Assembly: GCF_030397575.1 (NCBI RefSeq)
Contig: NZ_JAPNXS010000001.1
Span: forward strand, 434,001-498,000
Direction: 5' to 3'
Source of the DNA: Psychromonas sp. 14N.309.X.WAT.B.A12
GTDB lineage: Bacteria > Pseudomonadota > Gammaproteobacteria > Enterobacterales > Psychromonadaceae
Length of the DNA stretch: 64,000 nt
Part shown: in pieces, positions 55,447 to 63,630 of the stretch
Layout of the letters: each line of letters starts with the position of its first letter
Position numbering within the stretch: position 1 is the first letter of the stretch
Notes under the pieces: model-generated
What the model saw: only the letters and a program-made list of their open reading frames with translations
The model's database searches: none
Told to the model about the DNA's origin: nothing
Program-made: the position numbers and the translations under genes

Positions 55447-57600
55447 ATGACCACTTCAAATGGAACCAAGTATTTCAAACCAACTACCTTAGCTTCAGTG
55501 ATTGCCATTGCACTATTTAGCCCTCATTTAGCGGCCGATGAAGAGTATGATAATGCAACCGAGTTAGAGACAATGTCTGTAATGGGAAAAGCATATCGTA
55601 ATACGGCAACCAAGACTTCTCTTGCTCCAGAAGAAACACCGCAAGCTATTAATGTTATTGATGGTGAGTTATTACAAGAGCGTGGAGCTCAGTCATTGAA
55701 TGAATCTTTACGTTATACACCCGGTGTTGTTACTGAAACGAAAGGTGGTGCTGTGACTATGTACGACACCTTTACTATCCGAGGCTTTTCTACTAGTCAA
55801 AGTTATTACGACGGATTAATACTTCAGCAATTAAATGGTTGGAATCTACAACCGCAAATAGATCCTATCGCCTTACAACAAGTTGAAGTGTTTAAAGGTC
55901 CCACATCAGTATTATATGGTTCTATGCCACCTGGCGGTATGGTGAATATGATAGCTAAAGCCCCACAAGTTGAATCTAAAACAAAGCTTGGATTAAAAGT
56001 GGGCACGAGTGATTTAAAACAAATATCTATTGATTCTACAGGTCAAATTTCCAATAGCGATGTTTCTTATCGTTTTATTGGTCTTGCCCGTCAAAAGGGT
56101 GGCCAGGTTGATACAACAGATGAAGAACGTTACTTATTAGCACCTTCGATTACTTGGGACATGACTGATAGAACATCACTTAATTTGAACGTGTATTATC
56201 AAAATGATCCAGATATGGGGATGAATTCAGCCATACCTTCATCTGGCTCTGTATTCGACAATGTTAACGGGACCACCAGTGCAAGTACATTTGTGGGAGA
56301 TGATAACTGGAGTACCTTTGAACGTGAAGTACTTATGTTAGGTTATAAATTTAGTCATGACTTTAATGACAACTGGACTTTCTTGCAAAATGCACGTTAT
56401 ACCAAAGCGGATTTGTACCAAGAAAATACTTATCATTATGCGAGTTATGATGAAACAACAGGAGATCTTGACCGCTATATATATTCTACTGATGAAAGCT
56501 CTGAAGCTTATGCTATTGACAATCAATTAGCTGGTGTGATTGATATTTCAGGTATCAAACACAATGTATTGTTAGGTATCGATTATCGTCAATTGAAAGG
56601 GGATTCAGCATATGATTACTATGGCACGACGAGTCAGTTCGGCACTTTTAATATCTTTAGTCCTGACAACAACTTAATTGATCGTGATGCATTAACTTCA
56701 TTAGCTACTTATAATGATGAAATCTCTGTTAAGCAGTTAGGAGGTTACTTCCAAGATCAAGTACGCTTGAATAAATTAGTGTTGATTGCTGGTGGACGTT
56801 TAGATACTTATAAAAGTAAAAGTGATTACTCTGGATCTGTTACTGAAGCGGATGAAACAGAGTTTTCTTACCGCTTAGGTGCATTATATGAATTTGATAA
56901 TGGACTCTCTCCATTTATTAACTATGCAACTAGCTTTGAACCTGTTGCAGGTCAAAGTGATTTTGGTGAAGCTTTTGTTGCCGAGACAGGTGAACAGATT
57001 GAAGTAGGTTTAAAATTCAATTCATCTGATTTCAGTAAAACAGCTACTGTATCTGCTTTCCAAATTATCAAAAGTAATGTTGTTATTTCTGACCCGAGCT
57101 CAGCAGATTATCAAGGTCAATTACAAGTGGGTGAAGTACGATCTCAAGGTGTTGAATTTGAAGGGAATTGGTTTATCACTGATAATGTAGACGTTTCTGC
57201 ATCGTACACTTACACTGATATGGAAATAACCAAAGACAGTGATAATGGTTTAGAAGGTACAACACCAATTTATGTACCTACACATGCGGGTAACCTATGG
57301 GCAAATTACCACTTTGACGATCAATATTTACGTGGGACTCGTTTAAGTGCAGGTTTACGTTACGTGGGTGAAATGCAAATGGATGCGACCAATACACAAG
57401 GTAAAGTGCCAGATTATACCATTGCGGACTTATCTATTGGTTACGATATGAGTAATATTAGCAAATCACTATCAGGTATGAATGTAAACCTATCTGCTAA
57501 TAATGTATTTGATACGGAATATTTCTCTTGTTATGACGATCAAAACTGTTGGTACGGTGATGAAAGAACCATTGAGTTGGGTGTAAACTTTACACTTTAA
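55447..57600 (+). CDS. TonB-dependent ferric-siderophore receptor
   Basis: A 717-residue outer-membrane receptor of the FhuA/FcuA-like siderophore group. A signal peptide ends around residue 31 (PHLAA). The plug domain contains PQAINVIDGELLQERG, LNESLRYTPGVV and RGFSTSQSYYDGL, followed by VEVFKGPTSVLYG. The barrel ends in NVFDTEYF and a C-terminal VNFTL with terminal aromatic spacing for BAM. It is likely Fur-regulated and brings in a hydroxamate- or catecholate-type iron chelate; the ligand cannot be deduced. No siderophore synthesis or ABC transporter genes are nearby. Confidence 0.88.
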   Translation: MTTSNGTKYFKPTTLASVIAIALFSPHLAADEEYDNATELETMSVMGKAYRNTATKTSLAPEETPQAINVIDGELLQERGAQSLNESLRYTPGVVTETKGGAVTMYDTFTIRGFSTSQSYYDGLILQQLNGWNLQPQIDPIALQQVEVFKGPTSVLYGSMPPGGMVNMIAKAPQVESKTKLGLKVGTSDLKQISIDSTGQISNSDVSYRFIGLARQKGGQVDTTDEERYLLAPSITWDMTDRTSLNLNVYYQNDPDMGMNSAIPSSGSVFDNVNGTTSASTFVGDDNWSTFEREVLMLGYKFSHDFNDNWTFLQNARYTKADLYQENTYHYASYDETTGDLDRYIYSTDESSEAYAIDNQLAGVIDISGIKHNVLLGIDYRQLKGDSAYDYYGTTSQFGTFNIFSPDNNLIDRDALTSLATYNDEISVKQLGGYFQDQVRLNKLVLIAGGRLDTYKSKSDYSGSVTEADETEFSYRLGALYEFDNGLSPFINYATSFEPVAGQSDFGEAFVAETGEQIEVGLKFNSSDFSKTATVSAFQIIKSNVVISDPSSADYQGQLQVGEVRSQGVEFEGNWFITDNVDVSASYTYTDMEITKDSDNGLEGTTPIYVPTHAGNLWANYHFDDQYLRGTRLSAGLRYVGEMQMDATNTQGKVPDYTIADLSIGYDMSNISKSLSGMNVNLSANNVFDTEYFSCYDDQNCWYGDERTIELGVNFTL

Positions 57601-57621
57601 ATGAATAATAGCCTCTAATAT

Positions 57622-57657
57622 AAACCTCATAATATTTATCTATTATGAGGTTTTTTT
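57622..57657 (+). terminator. Rho-independent terminator of the siderophore receptor
   Basis: A perfect 13-bp stem AAACCTCATAATA / TATTATGAGGTTT with a 6-nt loop followed by TTTT. Confidence 0.88.
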
Positions 57658-57666
57658 ATATCCATT

Positions 57667-57702
57667 AATTAATCTTAATTGTAATTATAATTAAGATTAA
57701 TT
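57667..57702. repeat. Long perfect palindrome upstream of hupE
   Basis: Arms AATTAATCTTAATT and their exact complement (14 bp) enclose GTAATTAT. It lies 106-141 bp before the hupE start, where an operator could be. It does not match a NikR, Zur or B12-riboswitch pattern that I know. Confidence 0.55.
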
Positions 57703-57780
57703 ATCATTTAAAAATAATTTTAACCTTGTAATAACCTTAATAATGTAAAATATAGTCGTGAATATTTAGATGTTTTAACG

Positions 57781-57798
57781 ATAATAATAATAATAATA
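57781..57798 (+). repeat. (ATA)6 microsatellite in the hupE leader
   Basis: Six perfect ATA units end at the ribosome binding site AGGA of hupE. Length change would alter the leader or promoter spacing but not the reading frame. Confidence 0.8.
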
Positions 57799-57807
57799 GG
57801 AACTTCA

Positions 57808-58386
57808 ATGAAAAAGTCAGTATTGGCTATCTTAGCCATTTTATTAACCCTTCCCAACTTAGCTTATGCACACGTTATGCCTGGCGGAGGTGGATTCATG
57901 TCAGGTTTTTCACATCCTGTTTTAGGTCTTGATCACTTACTGGCTATGTTAAGTGTCGGTATTTTAAGTGCTCAAATGGGCGGGAAAGCAATTTGGAGAG
58001 TACCTGTTACATTTGTTATTGTTATGCTGATTGGTGGCATTCTAGGTATTAAAGGCGTTGAAATGTTTTCTGTGGAATTAGGCATAGCCATTTCAGTACT
58101 TGCACTAGGTATCTCTATTACTACTGAGAAAAAGCTACCACATTTTATCGCTATGTTATTCGTTGGCTTTTTTGCTATTTTCCACGGTTTTGCTCACGGG
58201 GTAGAAATGCCATACCTAGCGAAACCTGAAATGTATGCAGCTGGTTTTGTTGTCGGTACTGCCACTATCCATATTGCAGGTGTGTTTATTGCGCTTATAT
58301 TAAAAAGAATCAAGCAAGGTGATCAATTACTTCGGTATCTAGGTGCTGGTATTGCGGGTGTTGGTTTCCATCTAGTAATGATGTAA
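57808..58386 (+). CDS. hupE: HupE/UreJ family metal-transport protein
   Basis: A 192-residue membrane protein with a signal peptide ending at LAYA (residue 21) before HVMPGGGG and the HupE signature HPVLGLDHLLAMLSVG (about 37-52), plus HGFAHGVEMP with further histidines. Six helices follow. Members transport nickel or cobalt, or appear with hydrogenase and urease; none of these is in the window. AGGA precedes the ATG. The symbol is by family. Confidence 0.88.
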   Translation: MKKSVLAILAILLTLPNLAYAHVMPGGGGFMSGFSHPVLGLDHLLAMLSVGILSAQMGGKAIWRVPVTFVIVMLIGGILGIKGVEMFSVELGIAISVLALGISITTEKKLPHFIAMLFVGFFAIFHGFAHGVEMPYLAKPEMYAAGFVVGTATIHIAGVFIALILKRIKQGDQLLRYLGAGIAGVGFHLVMM

Positions 58387-58395
58387 AGCAAATAT

Positions 58396-58426
58396 AACAG
58401 CGCTTTAATCTTCTTAAAGTGCTGTT
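58396..58426 (+). terminator. Hairpin downstream of hupE
   Basis: AACAGCGCTTTAA pairs with TTAAAGTGCTGTT (one G-U pair) around TCTTC. There is no U-tract; a probable 3' end. Confidence 0.5.
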
Positions 58427-58525
58427 CAATTACTCATCTTTTATTTCTTTACATATTTTTCCTTTCTAAATTAATTGTATACGTTATATTTAATTCATTA
58501 CTTACTGCGTTGAAAAGTTTAATTA

Positions 58526-58894
58526 ATGAATAAATTACCTAAAGAGATAAAAAAAAATTGGCGTAAACAGGGGGAAGCGCCTGATTATCGTTTTTCTCTT
58601 GCCAATGAACGAACTTACTTAGCTTGGATCAGAACTGCTTTAGCGTTATTAGCTGGTGCAATTGGCTTAGACCAATTGACACCTGATCTAGCAAATCCTC
58701 AAATACGTTATGCTTTGTCTGCATTTCTTTGTATCTGCTCAGCATTGTTAGCTATTTTTGCATATCGACGTTGGGCAGCGAATGAAGCTTCTATGCGACA
58801 TAAAAAGGCATTGAGTTATACCAGCTTCATCAAGGTAATTAGTAGCGTGGTATTTATTTTTAGTGGTGTGGTGATATTGGCTGTATTTTTATGA
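58526..58894 (+). CDS. yidH: YidH-like DUF202 inner-membrane protein
   Basis: A 122-residue protein closely following E. coli YidH: GEAPDYRFSLANERTYLAWIRTALALLAGAIGLDQLTPD, then two more helices and RRWAANEASMRHKK. It has three transmembrane helices. The function is unknown. The stop overlaps the start of the next DUF202 gene (ATGA), the yidH-yidG order of E. coli. Confidence 0.85.
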   Translation: MNKLPKEIKKNWRKQGEAPDYRFSLANERTYLAWIRTALALLAGAIGLDQLTPDLANPQIRYALSAFLCICSALLAIFAYRRWAANEASMRHKKALSYTSFIKVISSVVFIFSGVVILAVFL

Positions 58895-59223
58895 GTATAG
58901 AAGTAGGGGATCCAGGTCTACAACCAGAAAGAACCTTGATGTCATGGTTCAGAACCTATCTCTTACTTATTATTATCAGTTTTATATTGTTGTTTGTTAG
59001 TGTAAAAGTTGATTTATTACTGTTTAAGTTATTTGCTTTAGGCTTGATTTTATTCACTACCATTAGTTTGATTTTACAAATTAAACGATTTAAACATTAC
59101 GCTATACGAAATGAGACTGTTACATATCACGAAGTCATCGCTAAAGTTATACTTTCTTGTTGTGTTACTTTGACTTCATTGAGTTATTCAATATTTCTAA
59201 TGATTAAAATATTCTCTAATTAA
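58891..59223 (+). CDS. yidG: YidG-like DUF202 inner-membrane protein
   Basis: A 110-residue three-helix protein with GDPGLQPERTLMSWFRTYL, the hallmark of YidG. It overlaps yidH by 4 bp and will be co-translated. The function is unknown. It ends 26 bp before a convergent terminator. Confidence 0.82.
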   Translation: MSIEVGDPGLQPERTLMSWFRTYLLLIIISFILLFVSVKVDLLLFKLFALGLILFTTISLILQIKRFKHYAIRNETVTYHEVIAKVILSCCVTLTSLSYSIFLMIKIFSN

Positions 59224-59249
59224 CAGTCAGTCATAATATTAAATATAAT

Positions 59250-59276
59250 AAAGTGTCTAGACAATTTAGACACTTT
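59250..59276. terminator. Bidirectional terminator after yidG
   Basis: A 10-bp stem AAAGTGTCTA / TAGACACTTT around 7 nt lies between yidG and the convergent small secreted-protein gene. Confidence 0.65.
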
Positions 59277-59296
59277 ACCTATTTAGCTGATAAATC

Positions 59297-59602
59297 TTAA
59301 TGACCACGATGGCCATGATGTTTTCTATTATGTTGTTGACTATGTCGAGGCGAAAAGAATAAAGATATAACAGGCCCATGCAACCCTAATTGAATAACAG
59401 GCCCTGGGGAACGGTGTTTCACTCTATTTTTAATTGCTCTTCTTTTCTTAATTTTCTGTACTTGACGAACATTTTTCTGGTGGCTAACTTTATGTTTATG
59501 ATGAGCAGATGCTCCATGATGATTACTTGCATAAGCAGGTGTTGTTAATGCAAAACTAAAGGTAAATAGACCTGCCGTTAATAATGATAATGTCTTTTTC
59601 AT
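59297..59602 (-). CDS. Small His/Lys/Arg-rich secreted protein 1
   Basis: A 101-residue protein. The signal peptide covers residues 1-25 (cleavage after TPAYA), then comes a basic region rich in His, Lys and Arg (HHGASAHHKHKVSHQK; ending RKHHGHRGH) with a short hydrophobic strand GPVISLFFS. An ideal GAGGAG precedes the start. I recognise no family. The histidines could bind metal, or the positive charge could bind LPS. Its promoter is nearly the same as that of the protein at 60260-60589, with which it shares composition but not clear alignment. Confidence 0.75.
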   Translation of the reverse strand: MKKTLSLLTAGLFTFSFALTTPAYASNHHGASAHHKHKVSHQKNVRQVQKIKKRRAIKNRVKHRSPGPVIQLGLHGPVISLFFSPRHSQQHNRKHHGHRGH

Positions 59603-59648
59603 GTTAATCTCCTCGTAAAGTCAATATTGACTTTGTTTCAGTGACTAA

Positions 59649-59695
59649 ACTATAAAAGGTAACTATGTAGTAAATTTGCAGAAATTATGGAGATT
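59649..59695 (-). promoter_or_regulatory. Promoter with three 11-bp direct repeats, gene 59297-59602
   Basis: On the minus strand three consecutive 11-mers, AATCTCCATAA, TTTCTGCAAAT and TTACTACATAG (59695 down to 59663), share CTnCAnA. Eight bases later comes TATAGT (59654-59649). No good -35 hexamer is present. This is the layout of an OmpR/PhoB-type activator site. Confidence 0.65.
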
Positions 59696-60143
59696 AAATA
59701 ACAAATTTAAAATATTAAAAGTCGTTTTATTTCAATACCCTAATGATTTATTGTTAAGGTAAGCATATTTAAAGAGATAAAATGTTATCAAAAAACCATA
59801 AGATTACCGTTAAAAAATACTTATTCTATTGCCCTTAAATACTAAAAATTCCTATTAATCGACCTTATATTAGTCTGCTACCTATCTTTATAATTTGAAT
59901 CAATATTTAAGAGTAAGACACTTAATAGTATATTTAGTTTGAATCACCAACATATCGATTTGCCAGAGGAGTTGTTAGTTTAGTTTTAGAAGGTTAAAAG
60001 AGAGCTTTTAAATCGTATGATTAAATTTCATCTTTAATATTATGTGGTGATCCTAGCGTCTCAGCATGTGAATACTTTTCTTACTCCTATTTAAAATAAT
60101 ACTTTTCTCATTCTTACTTTTTATCTGTTTTATATTATCTACA
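59696..60143. other. Non-coding AT-rich stretch between the two secreted-protein genes
   Basis: About 450 bp. I find no convincing ORF, RNA or repeat here. Confidence 0.5.
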
Positions 60144-60180
60144 CAAAAAAAGCATGTTAGCCTTAAGTTAACATGCTTTT
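60144..60180 (-). terminator. Terminator of secreted protein 2
   Basis: AAAAGCATGTTA pairs with TAACATGCTTTT around 9 nt; on the minus strand it is followed by a T run. It lies 80 bp after the stop. Confidence 0.75.
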
Positions 60181-60259
60181 AGATTCATCAATCCTAGTGA
60201 ATTGATTCTTTTATGCGGTTTATTATCTACAGACATTTAGGTTGATTGAGCCTTGCCAA

Positions 60260-60589
60260 TTAATGAGCATTCGCGATGATAATTGATGTGTTTACACCGT
60301 TACCAAATGAAATACTAAAACTAGTACTTGGTTGGCTTTTAACTCCTTTTTGGTGTGTTTTTTTAGCATGATTGTTATGCTTTACTATCACAATCTTCTG
60401 ATTTTTTTTATCTTTTCTGTTTTGTTGTTGTTTATCATTATGCTTAACGGTATTTGTCACTACCGTTACATGCTGTGTATTTTTTTGATGTGAAGACTGT
60501 TCATGTCCTCTTGAGTTTGCCGATGCACTAAATGAAAAACTTGCAGCTACTAATAGGGCAGTTGCTAATACTAATAATGGCTTTTTCAT
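60260..60589 (-). CDS. Small His/Lys-rich secreted protein 2
   Basis: A 109-residue protein with a signal peptide (MKKPLLVLATALLVAASFSFSASA), then a Gln/His/Lys-rich stretch (VKHNDKQQQNRKDKKNQK) and a hydrophobic serine-rich end (STSFSISFGNGVNTSIIIANAH). The start at 60589 has GGAG 6 nt upstream; an ATG one codon before it is also possible. I recognise no family. It shares its promoter layout with the gene at 59297. Confidence 0.72.
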   Translation of the reverse strand: MKKPLLVLATALLVAASFSFSASANSRGHEQSSHQKNTQHVTVVTNTVKHNDKQQQNRKDKKNQKIVIVKHNNHAKKTHQKGVKSQPSTSFSISFGNGVNTSIIIANAH

Positions 60590-60646
60590 CATTTTCTCCA
60601 AGTGTTTTACTTTATTTTTAAATTCAAAGTTTGTTTCAATAACTAA

Positions 60647-60693
60647 ACTATACTGCTCAAATATGGAGTAAGTTTGTAGAAAGTATGGAGTTT
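60647..60693 (-). promoter_or_regulatory. Promoter with three 11-bp direct repeats, gene 60260-60589
   Basis: On the minus strand AAACTCCATAC, TTTCTACAAAC and TTACTCCATAT (60693 down to 60661) are followed after 8 bp by TATAGT (60652-60647). The 61 bp from 60630 to 60690 match 59632-59692 at 48 positions by eye without gaps, although the genes differ. Confidence 0.65.
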
Positions 60694-61029
60694 GAAAATA
60701 CCGAATTTATTAAATTTTAATATCACATCACCGCTCTTTATTGAAATCTGCTAAATCATTTATGCATTTAACTTTATTAAATAAACGTTAATTTATGAGG
60801 TCAGTATTAATAATGAATAGGAAAATTCTAGGATTGTTTGATTAAACACCCATATCTTGATCTTATTAGTATTAATCAAAGATGAAAAATCATATAGTTT
60901 ATACCTAGTAATGGTCATAAAAATCACTTTTAATTTTTAAAGTGATTCATTACTAATTTTAATTACCCTGGATAAGTAATTAATTTGTGCTGAATACTTT
61001 CTATTTCGGATTTTAATACAAGGATGTGT
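60694..61029. other. Upstream region of the TonB receptor operon
   Basis: About 335 bp of AT-rich sequence. No Fur box and no repeat is evident. It must contain the promoter of the TonB-YfiR-sensor operon. Confidence 0.4.
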
Positions 61030-63057
61030 ATGAATATCTTAAACCGATTTATTTTATCTTTTTCTCTTATTTCTTTACATAGTCAAGCTGATTCTGTTGA
61101 TCAGCAGTTCATTGATATTGATTTTGAGGAGTTAATGGAAATTGAAGTGATTTCTGTTAGTAAAAAAAACGAGAAACTATCAGAATCAGCAGCCGCTATT
61201 TATGTTGTAACAGAGGATGAAATTAGACGGTCAGGGGCAACTAGTATACCTGAAGCTTTATTTTTAGTACCTGGCGTGGATGTCGCTAAAATTGATACGA
61301 ATAAATGGGCTGTAACTATTAGAGGATTTAATGGTCGTTTTTCTAACAAATTATTAGTAATGATTGATGGTCGCAGTATTTATACACCCACATCATCTGG
61401 TGTTTTCTGGGAAAATTTGAACTATTTAATGTCTGATATCAGCAGAATTGAAGTAATAAGAGGACCTGGTGCTACGCTTTGGGGAACCAATGCTGTTAAT
61501 GGTGTTGTTAACATAATAACTAAACAATCTACTGGTAATGAAGGTGAGATAGTTGCCTCTATAGGTAATCAATATCAGGCTTTGGGCGTTAAACAAGGTG
61601 GTGAAATTGGCGAAAAGAGCAAGTTTAGGGCTTATGTTAACAGTAAAAAATTGGATGAATCGAAAGATCTTAGTGGAAAAAGTCAGGATAACGAAGGGAG
61701 ATATTTACAGACAGGTGCTCGTTTCGATATAGATTACGGAGATGGTGAATGGCTCACTTTACAAGGTGATTTATATAAACATGAACTTCGTCAACAGTTC
61801 TCTATCTCTAACTATTCTGAACCGTACACATCATCCATTGTAAGTGATGATGTAGACCTTATGGGTGGAAATATCGCTTTACGATGGGGTATGAAAACAA
61901 GCATTGATTCAGAGGTAAACATCCGTGCTAGTGTTGATTTTTACGAACACAATGATCTGCAATTTGAAGAATTACGCACGACTTTTAATCTCGATATAGA
62001 GCATCAACTAACACCAATCAAAAACCATTCACTAATATGGGGGGCTGGGTATCGAGTAAGCCAAAATGACCTGGATGGTTCAGACTCTTTTACTACCTCT
62101 TCTTCTATTGAAACGACCCGAATTTGGAATCTATTTATCCAAGATACATGGAATATTCCAGAAAAAAAATTGTCCTTAACCTTCGGCGCAAAAGCAGAGG
62201 GGAATAACTATAGTAGTACAGAACTACAACCTAATATCCGTCTAAGTTGGTTGGCCACTAAAGAAATGACGTTATGGGCTGCTATTTCTCGGGCGATTAG
62301 AATCCCTTCGCAAGTTGAGAATGATTCAACTATTAATATTCAAGTGCTAGCTCCAAGTGCCTTTGACCCATCAGGTACACCAGGTTTATTACAATTAGTT
62401 GGTAATAATCAATTTGAATCAGAAGAGTTAACTGCATACGAAATTGGTTATCGTTGGTTAGCATCTCCTTATGTATCATTTGATATAACCGCATTTTATA
62501 ACCAATACGATAATTTATTGAGCTATGACATAGGTGATGCTGAAATCAAAACAGTTAATGGGAATACCTTCTATGTTATTCCTATTAACCTTGATAATAA
62601 TATTAAAGGGTACAGTTATGGCACAGAATGGTTAGCAACATGGCAAGTCACGCCTAATTCTAGATTACGATTTACCTATAGTTATTTAGATATCAACTTA
62701 GAAGATACTCAATCTAACGCCTATACTAATAATGTGATCTCATTATCGGTTGATCGTTCTTTAGAACACCAAGCCTCTATTTGGGCGAGTACAGATTTGT
62801 ATGATTCTGTCGAACTAGATCTACGTTTTTATTATACCTCAGAGCGCAGTTGGGATAGCAATAATGGTGACCAATATATATCAGATTCAGTTGATAGTGA
62901 TTTACGTATTGCATGGCAAGCCACTCCTTCATTGAATTTATCAATCATCGCTCAACACCTTTTACACGATGATAACCAGCAATTCATTACAGAGTCATCA
63001 ACCACTGACTCACTGATAGAGCGTAGCATCTTTTTTAATGCGCTTTATCGTTGGTAA
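61030..63057 (+). CDS. TonB-dependent receptor linked to a YfiR/CHASE8 signalling pair
   Basis: A 675-residue outer-membrane receptor from the ATG at 61030 (AGG 6 nt upstream). The signal peptide ends near HSQA. The plug domain shows EIEVISVSKKNEKLSESAAAIYVVTEDEIRRSG, FNGRFSNKLLVMIDGRSIYTPTSSGVFW and VIRGPGATLWGTNAVNGVVNIIT. The barrel ends in the aromatic RW. This receptor type commonly precedes YfiR-family and sensor genes, and the ligand is unknown. It overlaps or abuts the YfiR gene and shows no Fur box. Confidence 0.85.
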   Translation: MNILNRFILSFSLISLHSQADSVDQQFIDIDFEELMEIEVISVSKKNEKLSESAAAIYVVTEDEIRRSGATSIPEALFLVPGVDVAKIDTNKWAVTIRGFNGRFSNKLLVMIDGRSIYTPTSSGVFWENLNYLMSDISRIEVIRGPGATLWGTNAVNGVVNIITKQSTGNEGEIVASIGNQYQALGVKQGGEIGEKSKFRAYVNSKKLDESKDLSGKSQDNEGRYLQTGARFDIDYGDGEWLTLQGDLYKHELRQQFSISNYSEPYTSSIVSDDVDLMGGNIALRWGMKTSIDSEVNIRASVDFYEHNDLQFEELRTTFNLDIEHQLTPIKNHSLIWGAGYRVSQNDLDGSDSFTTSSSIETTRIWNLFIQDTWNIPEKKLSLTFGAKAEGNNYSSTELQPNIRLSWLATKEMTLWAAISRAIRIPSQVENDSTINIQVLAPSAFDPSGTPGLLQLVGNNQFESEELTAYEIGYRWLASPYVSFDITAFYNQYDNLLSYDIGDAEIKTVNGNTFYVIPINLDNNIKGYSYGTEWLATWQVTPNSRLRFTYSYLDINLEDTQSNAYTNNVISLSVDRSLEHQASIWASTDLYDSVELDLRFYYTSERSWDSNNGDQYISDSVDSDLRIAWQATPSLNLSIIAQHLLHDDNQQFITESSTTDSLIERSIFFNALYRW

Positions 63058-63077
63058 CAGTGTTTAGATATATCCAT

Positions 63078-63620
63078 ATGATAAGTAGCTTATTAATCAG
63101 ATACCTATTTATACTTTTATTTTTTAGCTTGTTTTCGAACAATGCAGCGTTAGCTGAAAAAAATAAAATAAGTAGTTTAAAAGTTGCCTATATATATAAC
63201 ATTGCGAAGTTCACTCGATGGCCGGATTCGTCTTGGAATAATACAAATGATCCATTTATTTTATGTACTTATGGTCAAGATGAAGTGATTAATGAATTAA
63301 GTATTTTAACTAATAAAAAAATTGATACACATCCAATTTCAGTTATTGAAGTTAAAAATGATCAAGACTATCAACATTGTAATGCATTTTATATCAGTAC
63401 TGACGACCGAAATCTATATCGTTATTTACTTTCAAAAATAAACCTTCAGGTAGTTTTAACGATAACTGATCAAAGTCCATTTTTTGAATCTAGTGGCTTT
63501 ATTAATTTAATTGAAAAAAATAATAGACTACGTTTCCAAGTTTCCAATCAACAATTGTCGACAACTAAATTGGTTTTAAGCTCAAAGTTATTAAAACTTT
63601 CTATTCTTGTAGATAATTAA
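63078..63620 (+). CDS. YfiR family periplasmic protein (DUF4154)
   Basis: A periplasmic protein of about 180 residues with a signal peptide ending NNAALA, followed by SSLKVAYIYNIAKFTRWPDSSW, the DUF4154/YfiR signature, and FILCTYGQD. In Pseudomonas YfiR binds and restrains the diguanylate cyclase YfiN. The start is uncertain: ATG 63078 gives the best signal peptide; GTG 63060 and TTG 63051 are in frame. It sits between a TonB receptor and a CHASE8-type sensor, which supports the pairing. Confidence 0.83.
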   Translation: MISSLLIRYLFILLFFSLFSNNAALAEKNKISSLKVAYIYNIAKFTRWPDSSWNNTNDPFILCTYGQDEVINELSILTNKKIDTHPISVIEVKNDQDYQHCNAFYISTDDRNLYRYLLSKINLQVVLTITDQSPFFESSGFINLIEKNNRLRFQVSNQQLSTTKLVLSSKLLKLSILVDN

Positions 63621-63630
63621 AGGTGTGTTT

